The notes under the pieces: model-generated
Seen by the model: only the letters and a program-made list of their open reading frames with translations
Databases searched by the model: none
Told to the model about the DNA's origin: nothing
NCBI GenBank assembly: GCA_947561395.2
Contig: OX387187.1
Span: 42,639,253-42,703,252 of the forward strand
Length of the DNA stretch: 64,000 nucleotides
Direction of reading: 5' to 3'
DNA from: Buxus sempervirens
Taxonomy: Eukaryota; Streptophyta; Magnoliopsida; Buxales; Buxaceae
Translations under genes and position numbers: made by a program
Shown: one piece after another, positions 23,401 to 31,700 of the stretch
Layout of the letters: each line of letters starts with the position of its first letter
Numbering within the stretch: the stretch's first letter is position 1

Positions 23401-24504
23401 ATTTGATCTAGTAAAATGGTGACCAATTTTCCAGTGCATCTAATGCTGGCACCCGCAATACTGCACATCCACAAACCACAAGTGGTTCAGTGAGTGTCAC
23501 ATACATATTGCATGTAAATGGGAATACATTGTGGATAAGATGTTTTTGGTACTCAGGGACATTGAAGTCTTTAAACTTTGAAAGGGACATTATAAGGAAA
23601 GCAAATGTTGGGCCAAAATCTGTCAGCTTCGGTTAATGATAGTAATATATATGAGTGGAAGGGCTAAAAAATAAGTATATTTAAGATTGTCTTTTAGCAA
23701 TATTTTATTATGAACAATTTTTCATAGAAGTGAATTCCTGGTTGAAATGCGCACAATGTTGTGCACATAATATCGCAATAACTTTTAACTTTTCTTTTGC
23801 AAATGGAATTCAACATCGCTTGAATAATGTGAAACATATTTAAATAGTTGTTATTAGACGTTAATTCAGGACAAAATCAATAGGATAAATGTCTGTTAAC
23901 CCATTTTATAGAATTGAATATAGTTATCTACATGTATCTCTGATGGTGGTGGCAAACCATATGCATGCTTCCTGATCCAAATTTAGCCTTCTAGTATGGA
24001 CCGCTAAGCACCGAAAATGCAACACAAATTCTGTCTCCAGGCTTATCTATATGTGTGTAGTCAAGTTAGATGTCATTAAAGAAAGCGTGAAACAATGTCT
24101 TTCCGGTAAAGGTAAACTATTCTATTTAATCAAGTTCTTCAGCCAAAGGCACAAAGAAAGACAGTGAAACAAATCCAAACCTAAAATCTCTGAAACAAAA
24201 GCATCTACAATTACTAACGTGAACAGTGAAACTACTACATTTATCGCTTTCAAGTTTCACGTGACAGATCTATCAACCATTTTTTGAATGTAAAAGCACG
24301 TATTGAACCCCTACAAATTACAGAAATCGATATCATGACAAACGGCAAAAGATGATTAAATCACCGTAATTTCAGTCATCTTCAAAACACACACGATCGC
24401 AACAAGAAATGAGAAAACTATTAATCGAAAACGATTACCTCCTTCGCTCTGTTCTCGATCAGACCGATCACTACGCTCGACCTCTCTCCTCCTTCGTCTT
24501 CCAT
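1..24504 (-). CDS. MSH4: MSH4, meiotic MutS homologue 4 (5' part, 15 exons; continues beyond left edge)
   Basis: MSH4 pairs with MSH5 as a clamp that stabilises recombination intermediates and promotes interfering meiotic crossovers; it acts on meiotic chromosomes and does not repair mismatches. Exons read on the minus strand: 24504-24439, 22856-22653, 22562-22527, 22433-22321, 18664-18619, 16692-16646, 16423-16316, 12068-11993, 10115-10043, 9948-9803, 9715-9630, 2050-1911, 1823-1684, 1589-1539, 693-630. All junctions are GT-AG and the phases close. The start reads MEDEGGERSSVVIGLIENRA, followed by blocks matching my recollection of Arabidopsis MSH4 (for example VTFNGSFDHVNIDAT, RSLFRMLKSTRT, VPFIARTQQCF, LNVRNKSAA). 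About 465 of roughly 790 residues are present, covering the connector and core/lever regions. The Walker ATPase region lies off the left edge. Introns are very uneven, from 87 bp to 7.6 kb; intron 11 holds a solo LTR. No break is seen in the reading frame. Confidence 0.95.
2650..2770. repeat. Left inverted arm, paired with about 4565-4685
   Basis: Reads TTTTTTGCACCTATTCTGCTAC then ATTTATGTCCCCTTGTTTTTT and CCATACCCCTCTTTT. The reverse complement of 4565-4685 reads in the same order (TTTTTGCATCC, TTCATGTCCTCTTG, TATACCTCTTTATTTGCC). About 70-75% similar by eye. This suggests a Mutator-like or foldback element of about 2 kb; no target duplication could be fixed. Confidence 0.6.
3247..3622. mobile_element. 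GC-rich hAT MITE (family 1), copy 1, 376 bp
   Basis: Non-autonomous DNA element with 8-bp duplications GTTCTAAT at 3239-3246 and 3623-3630. Its imperfect terminal inverted repeats start CAAGG (left CAAGGTTTGACATTTCGG, right read inward CAAGGATCGACTTTTCGG). The inside holds repeats of GTGCCGCCAATTTCGCC and has no coding capacity. The homologous repeat at 14081-14862 has one uninterrupted GTTCTAAT at this place, which confirms the exact ends. It lies in MSH4 intron 11. Confidence 0.93.
3775..4129. mobile_element. hAT MITE (family 2), about 355 bp, nested in copy A
   Basis: Orthologous position to 14258-14627. Flanks ATAGTGAG (3767-3774) and ATGATGAG (4130-4137) are decayed target duplications. 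The right end CCCCATTACCATCC is conserved; the left end is more worn. Its presence in both copies shows it inserted before the repeat was duplicated. Confidence 0.75.
4565..4685. repeat. Right inverted arm, paired with about 2650-2770
   Basis: Contains AATAAAGAGGTATAAATG and ACAAGAGGACATGAAC. Related direct copies (AATAAAGGAGTATAAATATG near 4276 and AGGAGTATAAATGAAAATAA near 4443) lie just upstream, so the right side carries several arm copies. Confidence 0.6.
6792..6888. repeat. Two tandem 48-49 bp units, each bounded by inverted 8-mers
   Basis: Units 6792-6839 and 6840-6888 inside the solo LTR. Each begins TTCACGTT and ends AACGTGAA, which are reverse complements, so each unit can fold back on itself. 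Confidence 0.85.
6986..7199. repeat. Tandem array, four units of 53-54 bp
   Basis: Units start GAACTAGATTTCAATTAG at 6986, 7040, 7093 and 7146, inside the solo LTR. A more diverged unit starts near 6900. The first half of the unit is nearly invariant. The second half (ACAGT..GAAAC..GATTTGGGTT) varies. Confidence 0.9.
7519..7965. repeat. Seven-unit tandem array of covarying hairpins (61-71 bp period)
   Basis: Units start at 7519, 7580, 7645, 7709, 7770, 7838 and 7909, inside the solo LTR. Each has an inverted pair GTACTN..NAGTAC. The variable base N is G in units 1-3, T in unit 4 and C in units 5-7, and the opposite arm carries C, A and G to match. A second inverted pair CCCA..TGGG follows in most units. 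Spacers and loops diverge while the paired bases stay complementary. Confidence 0.88.
11660..11780 (-). mobile_element. Possible RTE LINE 3' tail
   Basis: On the minus strand: CCCAATTAGTTGTGATAAGGCATTG followed by a T-rich stretch, the usual RTE 3' end layout. The fragment is short; it lies in MSH4 intron 8 close to exon 8. Confidence 0.45.
12948..13470 (-). mobile_element. RTE-type LINE, 3' end, 5'-truncated and decayed, in MSH4 intron 7
   Basis: The minus strand shows RTE C-terminal landmarks: LTGKFYKKAIRPAM, then a degraded block before the 3' end. It finishes with the RTE-style AACTTACTGGGGTAAGGCATTTTG and a TTGTTATTGTTGTT tail (12950-12995). Many stops and shifts are present, so it is a dead copy. 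It lies downstream (in gene direction) of MSH4 exon 7. Confidence 0.75.
13749..14062 (-). mobile_element. tRNA-derived SINE, copy 1, about 314 bp
   Basis: On the minus strand the head has an A-box-like TGGCCCAATGGTC and a B-box-like GGATCAAATCC, the internal Pol III promoter layout. Just downstream is the 18-bp perfect palindrome CCCCCTGCATGCAGGGGG. The body ends in a pyrimidine-rich then T/A-rich tail at the left. Flanks GTAATTCCT (13740-13748) and GTATTTCCT (14063-14071) match 8 of 9. Lies in MSH4 intron 7, same strand as the gene. Confidence 0.82.
14081..14862. mobile_element. Unclassified transposon-derived repeat, copy B
   Basis: Second copy of the repeat at 3205-4335. It carries the same nested hAT MITE (14258-14627) but lacks the GC-rich MITE, so it preserves the empty site GTTCTAAT at 14112-14119. 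A SINE lies directly upstream. It is within MSH4 intron 7. Confidence 0.7.
14258..14627. mobile_element. hAT MITE (family 2), 370 bp, nested in copy B
   Basis: Perfect 8-bp duplication ATAATGAG at 14250-14257 and 14628-14635. Left end TAGGAATGACAATGGGG, right end read inward CTACGGATGGCAATGGGG. This GGCAATGGGGCGGG-type terminus is common among plant hAT MITEs. Confidence 0.85.
15965..16245. repeat. Diverged tandem duplication upstream of MSH4 exon 7 region
   Basis: GGATTAACCATG..GAGCAAACAA..CTC.CCAGGCTT occurs near 16023-16062 and 16172-16222, about 155 bases apart, with several differences. Confidence 0.6.
17041..17560. repeat. Tandem duplication with about 271 bp period, containing CT and TA microsatellites
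   Basis: Both units begin TGCAAAGATTCATGAAAATA (17041 and 17312). They run through TTCTTTCTTCTTCTTCTACAC and end in a CT-rich tract near TTACCAGGAAGTTTCACTCT. Unit 1 holds a long (CT)n at about 17247-17300; unit 2 holds a (TA)n at about 17410-17438. Lies in MSH4 intron 5. Confidence 0.9.
19638..19760. mobile_element. Possible foldback MITE (family 3) fragment
   Basis: The block GACTAAATCTTAATTATTTT..GTATCACTAAAAATTAATTTTCC resembles the right arm of the copies at 56007 and 62199. Only part of the element is visible. Confidence 0.4.
19839..19873. repeat. Perfect inverted repeat, 13-bp arms, 9-nt loop
   Basis: GTAACAACACCCA (19839-19851) and TGGGTGTTGTTAC (19861-19873) are exact reverse complements around ATCTATCAA. 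No U-run makes it a convincing terminator in a plant context. It sits in AT-rich DNA in MSH4 intron 4. Confidence 0.9.
20165..20245. repeat. Short tandem repeats of TTTGTAGTTTATAAC
   Basis: GACTTTGTAGTTTATAACTT is followed by near-identical copies at a 17-bp period (about three), then degenerate TTTGTAG words to about 20285. Confidence 0.75.
20428..20546. mobile_element. GC-rich hAT MITE (family 1), copy 2, left-truncated
   Basis: Only the right part is recognisable: GTGTGCAGCCAATTTCGCC-type repeats ending GCGGCACCGAAAAGTCAATC GTTG. No left terminal repeat and no target duplication were found. It lies in MSH4 intron 4. Confidence 0.65.
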
Positions 24505-24696
24505 TCTCCTCAGCTCCACAGGAATTAATACCGTGATTTGCAAATGCGCGCCTAAACGCACTCTGGAGTCACGTTATACGAGTGAATTCTCGTATCTGTC
24601 TTGTTCGGACTGCGTAGCAATCGTCGTGGGCTCGCTTTAACCCGGAAGATCGGAGTCTTATAGCCAGCCACGTCACACAAATTAACGGGTTGTTTG

Positions 24697-25009
24697 GGGG
24701 TTTGAAATCTTCTGTTGTCAAAAACTGCTACTGTTAGTGCAGCTTTATTCAGGTGGTGACACATAAAGAATTTAATGGTTGAACAACTTTACTTTAAGAC
24801 AAATTTTTGAGATGAGAAAAGCTAATTATGAAATGCTCCATGTGATATCATCTCACTTAAAAATCTAATGATAGAAGAACTTTGCTTGAGAAAATGTGAA
24901 AGAAAATTTTTTTAGATGAAAAAGGCCAATTGTGAGATGCTCCATGTGGCATCATTTCACTTAAGCTGCATGGACAGTAGCAGTAAAAGGTGGCAGACGA
25001 TATCTTCCC
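24697..25009. mobile_element. MITE with 8-bp duplication in the MSH4/CNR6 promoter region, 313 bp
   Basis: Perfect 8-bp duplication GTTGTTTG at 24689-24696 and 25010-25017. The terminal repeats pair GGGGTTTGAAATCTTCTG with GGGAAGATATCGTCTG, and further in CTGCTACTGT..GTGCAGC on both sides. Inside is a repeated block ATGCTCCATGTGRYATCAT (near 24832 and 24936). hAT-like by duplication length. Confidence 0.85.
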
Positions 25010-25095
25010 GTTGTTTGTGTTGCGCGGAACGAAAACTTTGTAGTATGTATTGGAGGTGCATTGTTTGCGATGGACTTACATTATTGGGGCCAGGG

Positions 25096-25405
25096 CCAGG
25101 GGTCTAGAAATAGGAAGGCCCGGTCATTCCGGCTAGTAAACTAGCTGCGTTTTTCCCTTTTTTTTTAATTTACATTTCTAACCCCGTAAACTAGCCGTTT
25201 TTCAGCCTTTAGGGGGTTAAAAATGGAAACATAGCCTTTGCACAAACGAGCCGTGCTCGGGCTGGCCGTGTCATTCCTAAACGGGCCAGTAGCCTGTTAG
25301 GTCTGCCTAGCACAATATAGCCCGATATTTTGGGCCGTGACGGGTCGTTTCGTGTACCCAAGAAGGCTAGTTCGGGTCATGTTTCGGGGCGCCCGGGCCG
25401 TTTTG
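25096..25405. mobile_element. hAT-like remnant with GGCCCGG words, upstream of CNR6
   Basis: Left side CAGGGGTCTAG..AAGGCCCGGTC; right side read inward TGCAAAACGGCCCGGGCG. The interior repeats GGGCCGTG and CGGGCC. This is the style of plant hAT ends, but no target duplication was found. Confidence 0.5.
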
Positions 25406-25766
25406 CATTCCACATTCGACAACCTTTTTCTTCAAGTCTCGTGTATTCGTCAAGGATGGGAGCGATGTGATTTTGAGTAATTAAGAGGTGATCTTCATTC
25501 CTAGAAATGGCTTTGACCGATTTAGGTGTTTGATTTATGAGATTTTGTGTATTTACGGGCTCGTCGGACAGAGAATTGCAGAGATCTTGCAAGATTTGGA
25601 GGCGATTTGGGGCTGTAGATTGTGGGAGGTTGGTCTTATCTGAAGATCTGGAGTTTGATTTTGATATTCGAATGGGATTTTGAGTCTTTAAGCTTGGCTC
25701 TTTTACGTTATTATGATTTGTTTTATTTTATTTTTTCTGATTTTGTTTGTTTCAGTGTTGGGTAAG

Positions 25767-28700
25767 ATGGCGGAGGGGACTACGCAGTCGCGTTATGTGA
25801 AGCTTACGAAGGATCAAGCGCCTGTTGAGGATATTAGGCCCGGGGAACTCAATCAGCCAATCCAGGTTCCACAGGTATGATTTTACTTTATTTCTTTTAA
25901 GTCTGCGCAGCGATTTAGATCCATTGAGTTGTCGGTATCTCCGTGTTATTTGATAATGATCGAATTTTCATTGAAATTTGCTGTTCTCTCTTTTGCCCGG
26001 TTTTCAAAGTTGAATGGTATTCCTTTGGATTCTTTATTAATTACAGTCGAATGTTACATTGTCGATTTCTGGATCTTATTATAATTCTTTGTCCTCCATC
26101 CATGGCACTGCACCTGTCTACACACCCCATCCCGACCAACCTCCCTTGCGAGTAGGGTGTCTGGATTAAATGGGATAGTGTTCAATCGGATGAAATTTGC
26201 GCTTGCTTATTTTTGCAATATTCTTAATTTTTGCTGATGTATCTGAGAGAATCATTGATGCTGACTTATGTCATTTGTTTGTTTTGGTATGAACAAAGTT
26301 TTTTATGGTAGTAACGTACCGACAGTTTTGTAAATTAAAATTTAGTTAGTGCTTCCTAGTAGGACTGTAAACGGAGCGAATATGGAGCGGATCTATATGA
26401 ATCTGAATTCGAATCCGATTAATAACTAGTGCTTCCTCAATCTTTGTCTTCAATAAACTCTGATCTACCATTGGCATCAACATATTCTTCATCATTTATG
26501 TCAACAGAAGGCGAATTATGCCTATCTTTCTTTGCTGTTCCCTCATCAATTTCTTGCACAGCTAGATATTCAAGAGCAATTACAACATCTCCAATCAAAG
26601 GCCGAGTACTAGCTTCCTCTTGGAGACACATGGCTGCAATTGCAAGAGCTTGGTGTAGACCCTTTATCGGTACTTCCCTTCAAGCAATGGGTCAGCCATT
26701 AGAGTGAACTTCCTTCTGTCTCTAAATAGGGGTTGTGCCTGAAAACCAAAAATGGGTTTTGATGTCAAGATAGGCTCACTGAAGTAAATTTAAACTTCAA
26801 CAAGAACCTTAGAGTATGATTGTAGTTATTAATATGAGATAGTCTGATGGACAGTACTTGTTCTCAAAAGTGATATATTCACAAGAAAATTTTTATATGG
26901 ACATATGCAGCTTTCAGATCAAATGATGATTAAATTAGAGGCTTGTAATATCTTACCCAATTAACTAGATCAAAGGCCAAAACCCTAATATCTACTACAC
27001 AAATGGACTCTTAGGACATAAAGTCACTGAATGAAAACTGGAAAGTCATATAATTTATCACCTTAAACCCTAACAAGATTACATAGAACGCCAAAACGAG
27101 ATGCTTGGAGGGTAAACAATGACTAAAGACCTTGTTACACAATTTTAGAGAGAGAGAGGGGGGGGGGGGGGGGGGAGACTTTCTGGAATACCTTGAAGGG
27201 TTTTGAGCAGCGGATAAAGAGGGCGAAGTAGAAGGGAGCTTTGACGCTGCAATAGGAAGAGCCTGCTCTGCTAAAGAAAGTCGGTAGCTATTATGGGAGA
27301 GACGATTGATGCTTGGCCTTGGAAGAGAAGAAGTGACGAACAAACGAAGTAGAGTTGGGCATTCCGGCGTTAGGTTTACGCTTGGGAGAGAACTTAGAGA
27401 AGGAATCAATGAGAGTTAGGGTTAGGTCTCTTAAGAGTTAGTATATATAGTACACTAAGAAATTTACTTAAACACCCACACTAACTTTAAAAATTACATT
27501 TATGCCTTCAATTTAATCGGATCCGGATCTTATTTGGACGGATACGCCTATATCCGAATCCGAATATAAACGGATCTGATAATTGGATCCGTATCCGTAT
27601 CCGATCCAACGGTTATTTAATTGGATAAGAATCCAATTAAATTGGATTAATTTAATCGGAATCGGTCGGTATCGAATAAAGATCCGCTCCATTTACAGCC
27701 CTACTTCCCAGTATTTTAAACACTATGCTTTTTGGTGATAAAGATGGGAATTTCATTGTAGTCTGCCTGATGTATATTAATTTTGAGCTCTCTTATTTCC
27801 GTTTTTACTTAAATAGGTATAATGGCAATGAACTCTCTGCTTGTAACAAGTTAGCAGCATGCATGATTTCCTCTTAAGAACGACACTAGTGGTATCTTCC
27901 TCAAGGTTGAGTTTCGATAACGAGAAACTGTGTCGTGAGCTGTCATCCGGAATTTTCTCAGATGCTGTCATATGTGCAAGTGACAGCATTTTCTCACAAC
28001 ACAGTTTCTCTCGAGCTGACATCTGAAATTTTCTCAGATGCAGTATTTTTTCTTTTCCTTCCTGATATCTAAACTATATGCATGCAGGAATCCTACATTT
28101 TCTTGCAGTCTTTGTTATCCAAACGCAGCCCTTGTGAAAATGTTTTCACTTTTTAATGTAAGTTTTGAAGGTGATTGCTAATATTTGGTTTATTGGGCAG
28201 TTGAATATCCATAGATGCACTGAATGTGGGCAGCCCTTACCTGAAAGCTATGAGCCACCTGCAGATGAACCTTGGACAACTGGGATTTTTGGCTGTACTG
28301 AAGATACTGAGAGCTGTAAGAGTCTCATTCTGACTTACTTTCAGCATTTCAGCTGTTGGAGAATCCAATTTTTTTCTCCTGTTGGTATTCAAATTAGTTG
28401 TAATCTGGAACTCATGCTTTTGTTAGTTAGGGAACATATTTTCCTTCCGTATTAATTTTGCAAGAATGTCATATGGCTATCTATTTACTAAACATCCAAT
28501 AGACATGGCACAAATTATTTTTAAACTGATAGTCCCCATAGAACAGTGGACCTAAATACCTCATATATTTGCAGGATATATTTGTAGTAGACCCTAGGGA
28601 TTATAAACTTTGAGAATACCCTTAATCGTTCGAACTTTTTGTAATTGTTAAGACATTTTTGTATTATGGGATCTATAAATGACAAATTACTGTCCATTAT

Positions 28701-31700
28701 AATCAAAATTTAAGGGAGTTATTTTTTTTTTTTATATCAGTAATCAAGGAGATATGTATATATTAATGATAAAAGATAGAAATAGTGTCTTGATGGTACA
28801 TATAATATATACCTAAGACTACAAAGAAAGGAAAAACAGATATTCCTCAAAAGGACCTAATAGATACACCATCCAACCCTCTAGTCTTGAAATGCCTCCC
28901 CTATATAGAACTCATGGAAAGGAACATTCATCAAATAATTTTCTGAAACAGCCCAATCGTACATCAATTTCAGAATTTTTTTCTCTAGGCTTGCTGACTC
29001 TTTTTCTTGATCTCTGAAAATTCTGTGATTCCTCTCTCTCCAAATCCCCCATGTTATGGCTGCTGGAGTTATATTCTAAAGCATTGACTTGCTGGATTTC
29101 CTTTTTGACGTCCCCAACGACTGCAGAACCTTGGAAAAACTCTCGGCTTGAGCCCACGAAATTCTGAACCTTCCAAGAATCTTGTTCCATAGATTCCTTG
29201 CTTCCCTACAGTGAACCAATAAGTGCTCCACTGATTCTTCTTCTTCTTTGCACATTATACAACGATTAGGGAGCTGCCAACCTCTGTTCTTTAAGTGATA
29301 GGGTATGACCAATGATCGAGAAGCAACGTATGACCAGTGCCAACCTCTGTTCTTTAAGGGAACTATTATAAGGCAGCTATAGGGTATGATCAGTGATCGA
29401 GAAGCAACGTACTCATATGATGACTGAAGCAGTGATTGGGATATTGAAATGGATGAGTGGAAAGACTAGAGGGGTAAATTAGGAATTAATGCAGCTATCA
29501 ACTAATAGGATATTGGGTTAGCTTTATGAGGTATAATCCGATGAAGTGTAAATGGAAATTTCTTGGTTATGCTAAGTGAATACCAGGGGTACCAGTTATA
29601 CCGATGAGTAGAAGTGAGTTGGTGCAAGTTGTAGGCTTAAAAGGATGAGGCGAAAGCTGAAGTGCATCTGTAAATGTGGAGGGAGTTGATAAGGAAAGAT
29701 TTTATAATAAACCGTCTAACGAAAGCTTGGTTTGTTGGAATTCTTGAGGATTGTTTATGTTAATAGTTCATGTTATTGACTTTACTAGTTAAGAAAGACA
29801 TTTTCAATGATAATTACAATATTAACTAGATTGTACAAATAGTAGCTGGATTGTATAAATGCCCCATATAATTCACATTCGTGGTAAGGGGTTTGAAAAG
29901 ATACGGGTTGAAAAAGTCATTTTCTGAATTTTTAGTTGTGTTATCCATGAGATGGTGGAACATGAATTCTAGGGCAAATGTGTACAATGAGAGGCCTTCT
30001 CCTCATGTTCTCATTTGTTCCATCCCATCTGTTCATTCATTAGATTTTGGCCTGAAGACTTTGTACTATGGCGGGACCTCTTCAGGCTTCATCTAGATTG
30101 TGTCTTTTAGTGTGATCTTGGACAGGGAGATCTGGAAGAGTGACCTCTTCCTCCAATTAATACCAGGATATGGCTCGACAAATTCTATGTTGAATAAGAT
30201 GACTCTAGTTAGAGCTTTCAATTCCTGAAGAATTTCTTTTGGTGCCTGAAACTTTATTAAATGGCTTAATCCACACATTTTGATGTCTTCCATATAAGTG
30301 AAGGATAACAAACTACTCTGCTTCTGTTTGCATTATCTCAAGCTAGCATGCATCTCAATTTGGTTGTTTGACCATAACACTTAACAGGCATAAAAACTAA
30401 CACCTTTTTTTTTTTTTTTTGGTGTGACATGTAAGCTAACTGCAGATATTGTTTTTTGACACGTTTGAGTGGCTAAACAGGATTTTTTGTATTGTTCGCA
30501 GCTAGTTGGGAAAACAGTGATTATCTACTATTACTCTCATGCAATAAAAGTAATTTAGGATTTATCTAAGTTCTCAGTGACAGCTTGTTCTCATGGCTTT
30601 TCATCATTCTCGTTACACCCCTTTCTCTTTCTCAATCTTCTTGTATTATTGTCAAACTTTTTAGCTATACATAATATTTGTTTTCTACTACTTAACCTTA
30701 TGTTTTCTCATTTCTTGCAACAAATGTTGTATTACCTGGTGTTTTACAACCTAAACCCCCTGTTTTGTCCTACAGGCTGGACTGGATTGTTTTGTCCATG
30801 TGTTTTGTTTGGACGTAATGTTGAAAGCTTGAGAGAAGATATACCTTGGGACAGAGCATGTACTTGCCATGCTATATTTGTTGAAGGGGGTATGGCACTT
30901 GCAGCAGCAACGGCAGTCTTTCATGGTGTAGATCCAAGGACATCGTTTCTCATTTGTGAGGGTTTATTATTTACTTGGTGGATGTGTGGCATCTACACTG
31001 GCCTTTTTCGGCAATCACTACAGAAGAAATATCATCTGAAGGTAATCAAAAGATCTCTCCTTTATTGATATATTGCATCTAAATTTTGACTTAAACAGCA
31101 CAATAAATATATTATGCATATATAAATGCAGACATATATTGGATGCATCTTTTATGTCGATATATATATATATTTTTTCCGGGTAAAAAAAAGGGAGGAA
31201 GGGGGCTACCAGCATGGCCAACCCTCTGGGTGTTACCATAGTGGCTTTCTCCCCGGTACGGAATGTATTGATTGAGCCATAGCTACTGATCAACTCCGCC
31301 TTAGTTGGAGGACTTGGACCATCACCACAGCACACGAGAGCGTAGTGAATCTTGTAGGCAGTCTGTTGGACTAACCCTGCATGCAGGGGGATTTTATCCT
31401 AGGACCTCTGGCCCACCAAGCTCCATCGCAAACCTACAAGACCACTAGGCCAACACCCATGTGGTTTATGTCGATCTTTAAGCACTCGGACACTAGCAAA
31501 GCAGCTATTCTAATTTCTTCTTTACATAAACCTTGATAATTAATGAATCTCAATTTTCTTGTACCAGAGGAAATATTTCTATATTTTAAATTCAGTATTG
31601 AAGCATAGTTATTTTTTAAGTTCTTCCATTCATGTACAAGGGTAATTTTCAAATGACTGGAGTCCCTTGAACCAGGTGACTTTTTGATTGCTCTAGTTTA

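Larger units (their letters stand above)
24505..25766. promoter_or_regulatory. Divergent MSH4/CNR6 intergenic region with a MITE and a hAT-like remnant
   Basis: These 1262 bases separate the MSH4 start (minus) from the CNR6 start (plus), so promoter elements of both genes should lie here. The stretch near 24505-24690 is relatively CpG-rich and abuts MSH4. It is followed by a 313 bp MITE (24697-25009), then a GGCCCG-rich hAT-like remnant (about 25096-25405). The CNR6 5' UTR presumably lies around 25400-25640, with a likely UTR intron ending at 25755. No convincing TATA box could be assigned to either gene. Confidence 0.5.
26360..27703. mobile_element. Pack-type hAT element, 1344 bp, carrying host gene fragments; in CNR6 intron 1
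   Basis: Terminal repeats: left TAGGACTGTAAACGGAGCG, right read inward TAGGGCTGTAAATGGAGCG. Flanks CTTCCTAG (26352-26359) and CTTCCCAG (27704-27711) match 7 of 8, the hAT duplication length. Subterminal GGATCCG/CCGAATCC repeats are dense at the right end. The interior is not transposase. It holds a kinase exon (26437-26738, minus strand) and a second host-like segment (about 27193-27420, minus strand). It also has an unusual run of 18 or more G near 27160. Confidence 0.88.

Noticed and set aside
27011-27409. 132-codon minus-strand ORF as an independent gene
   Set aside because: It lies wholly inside the hAT element and crosses a long G-run. Reported only as a captured segment.
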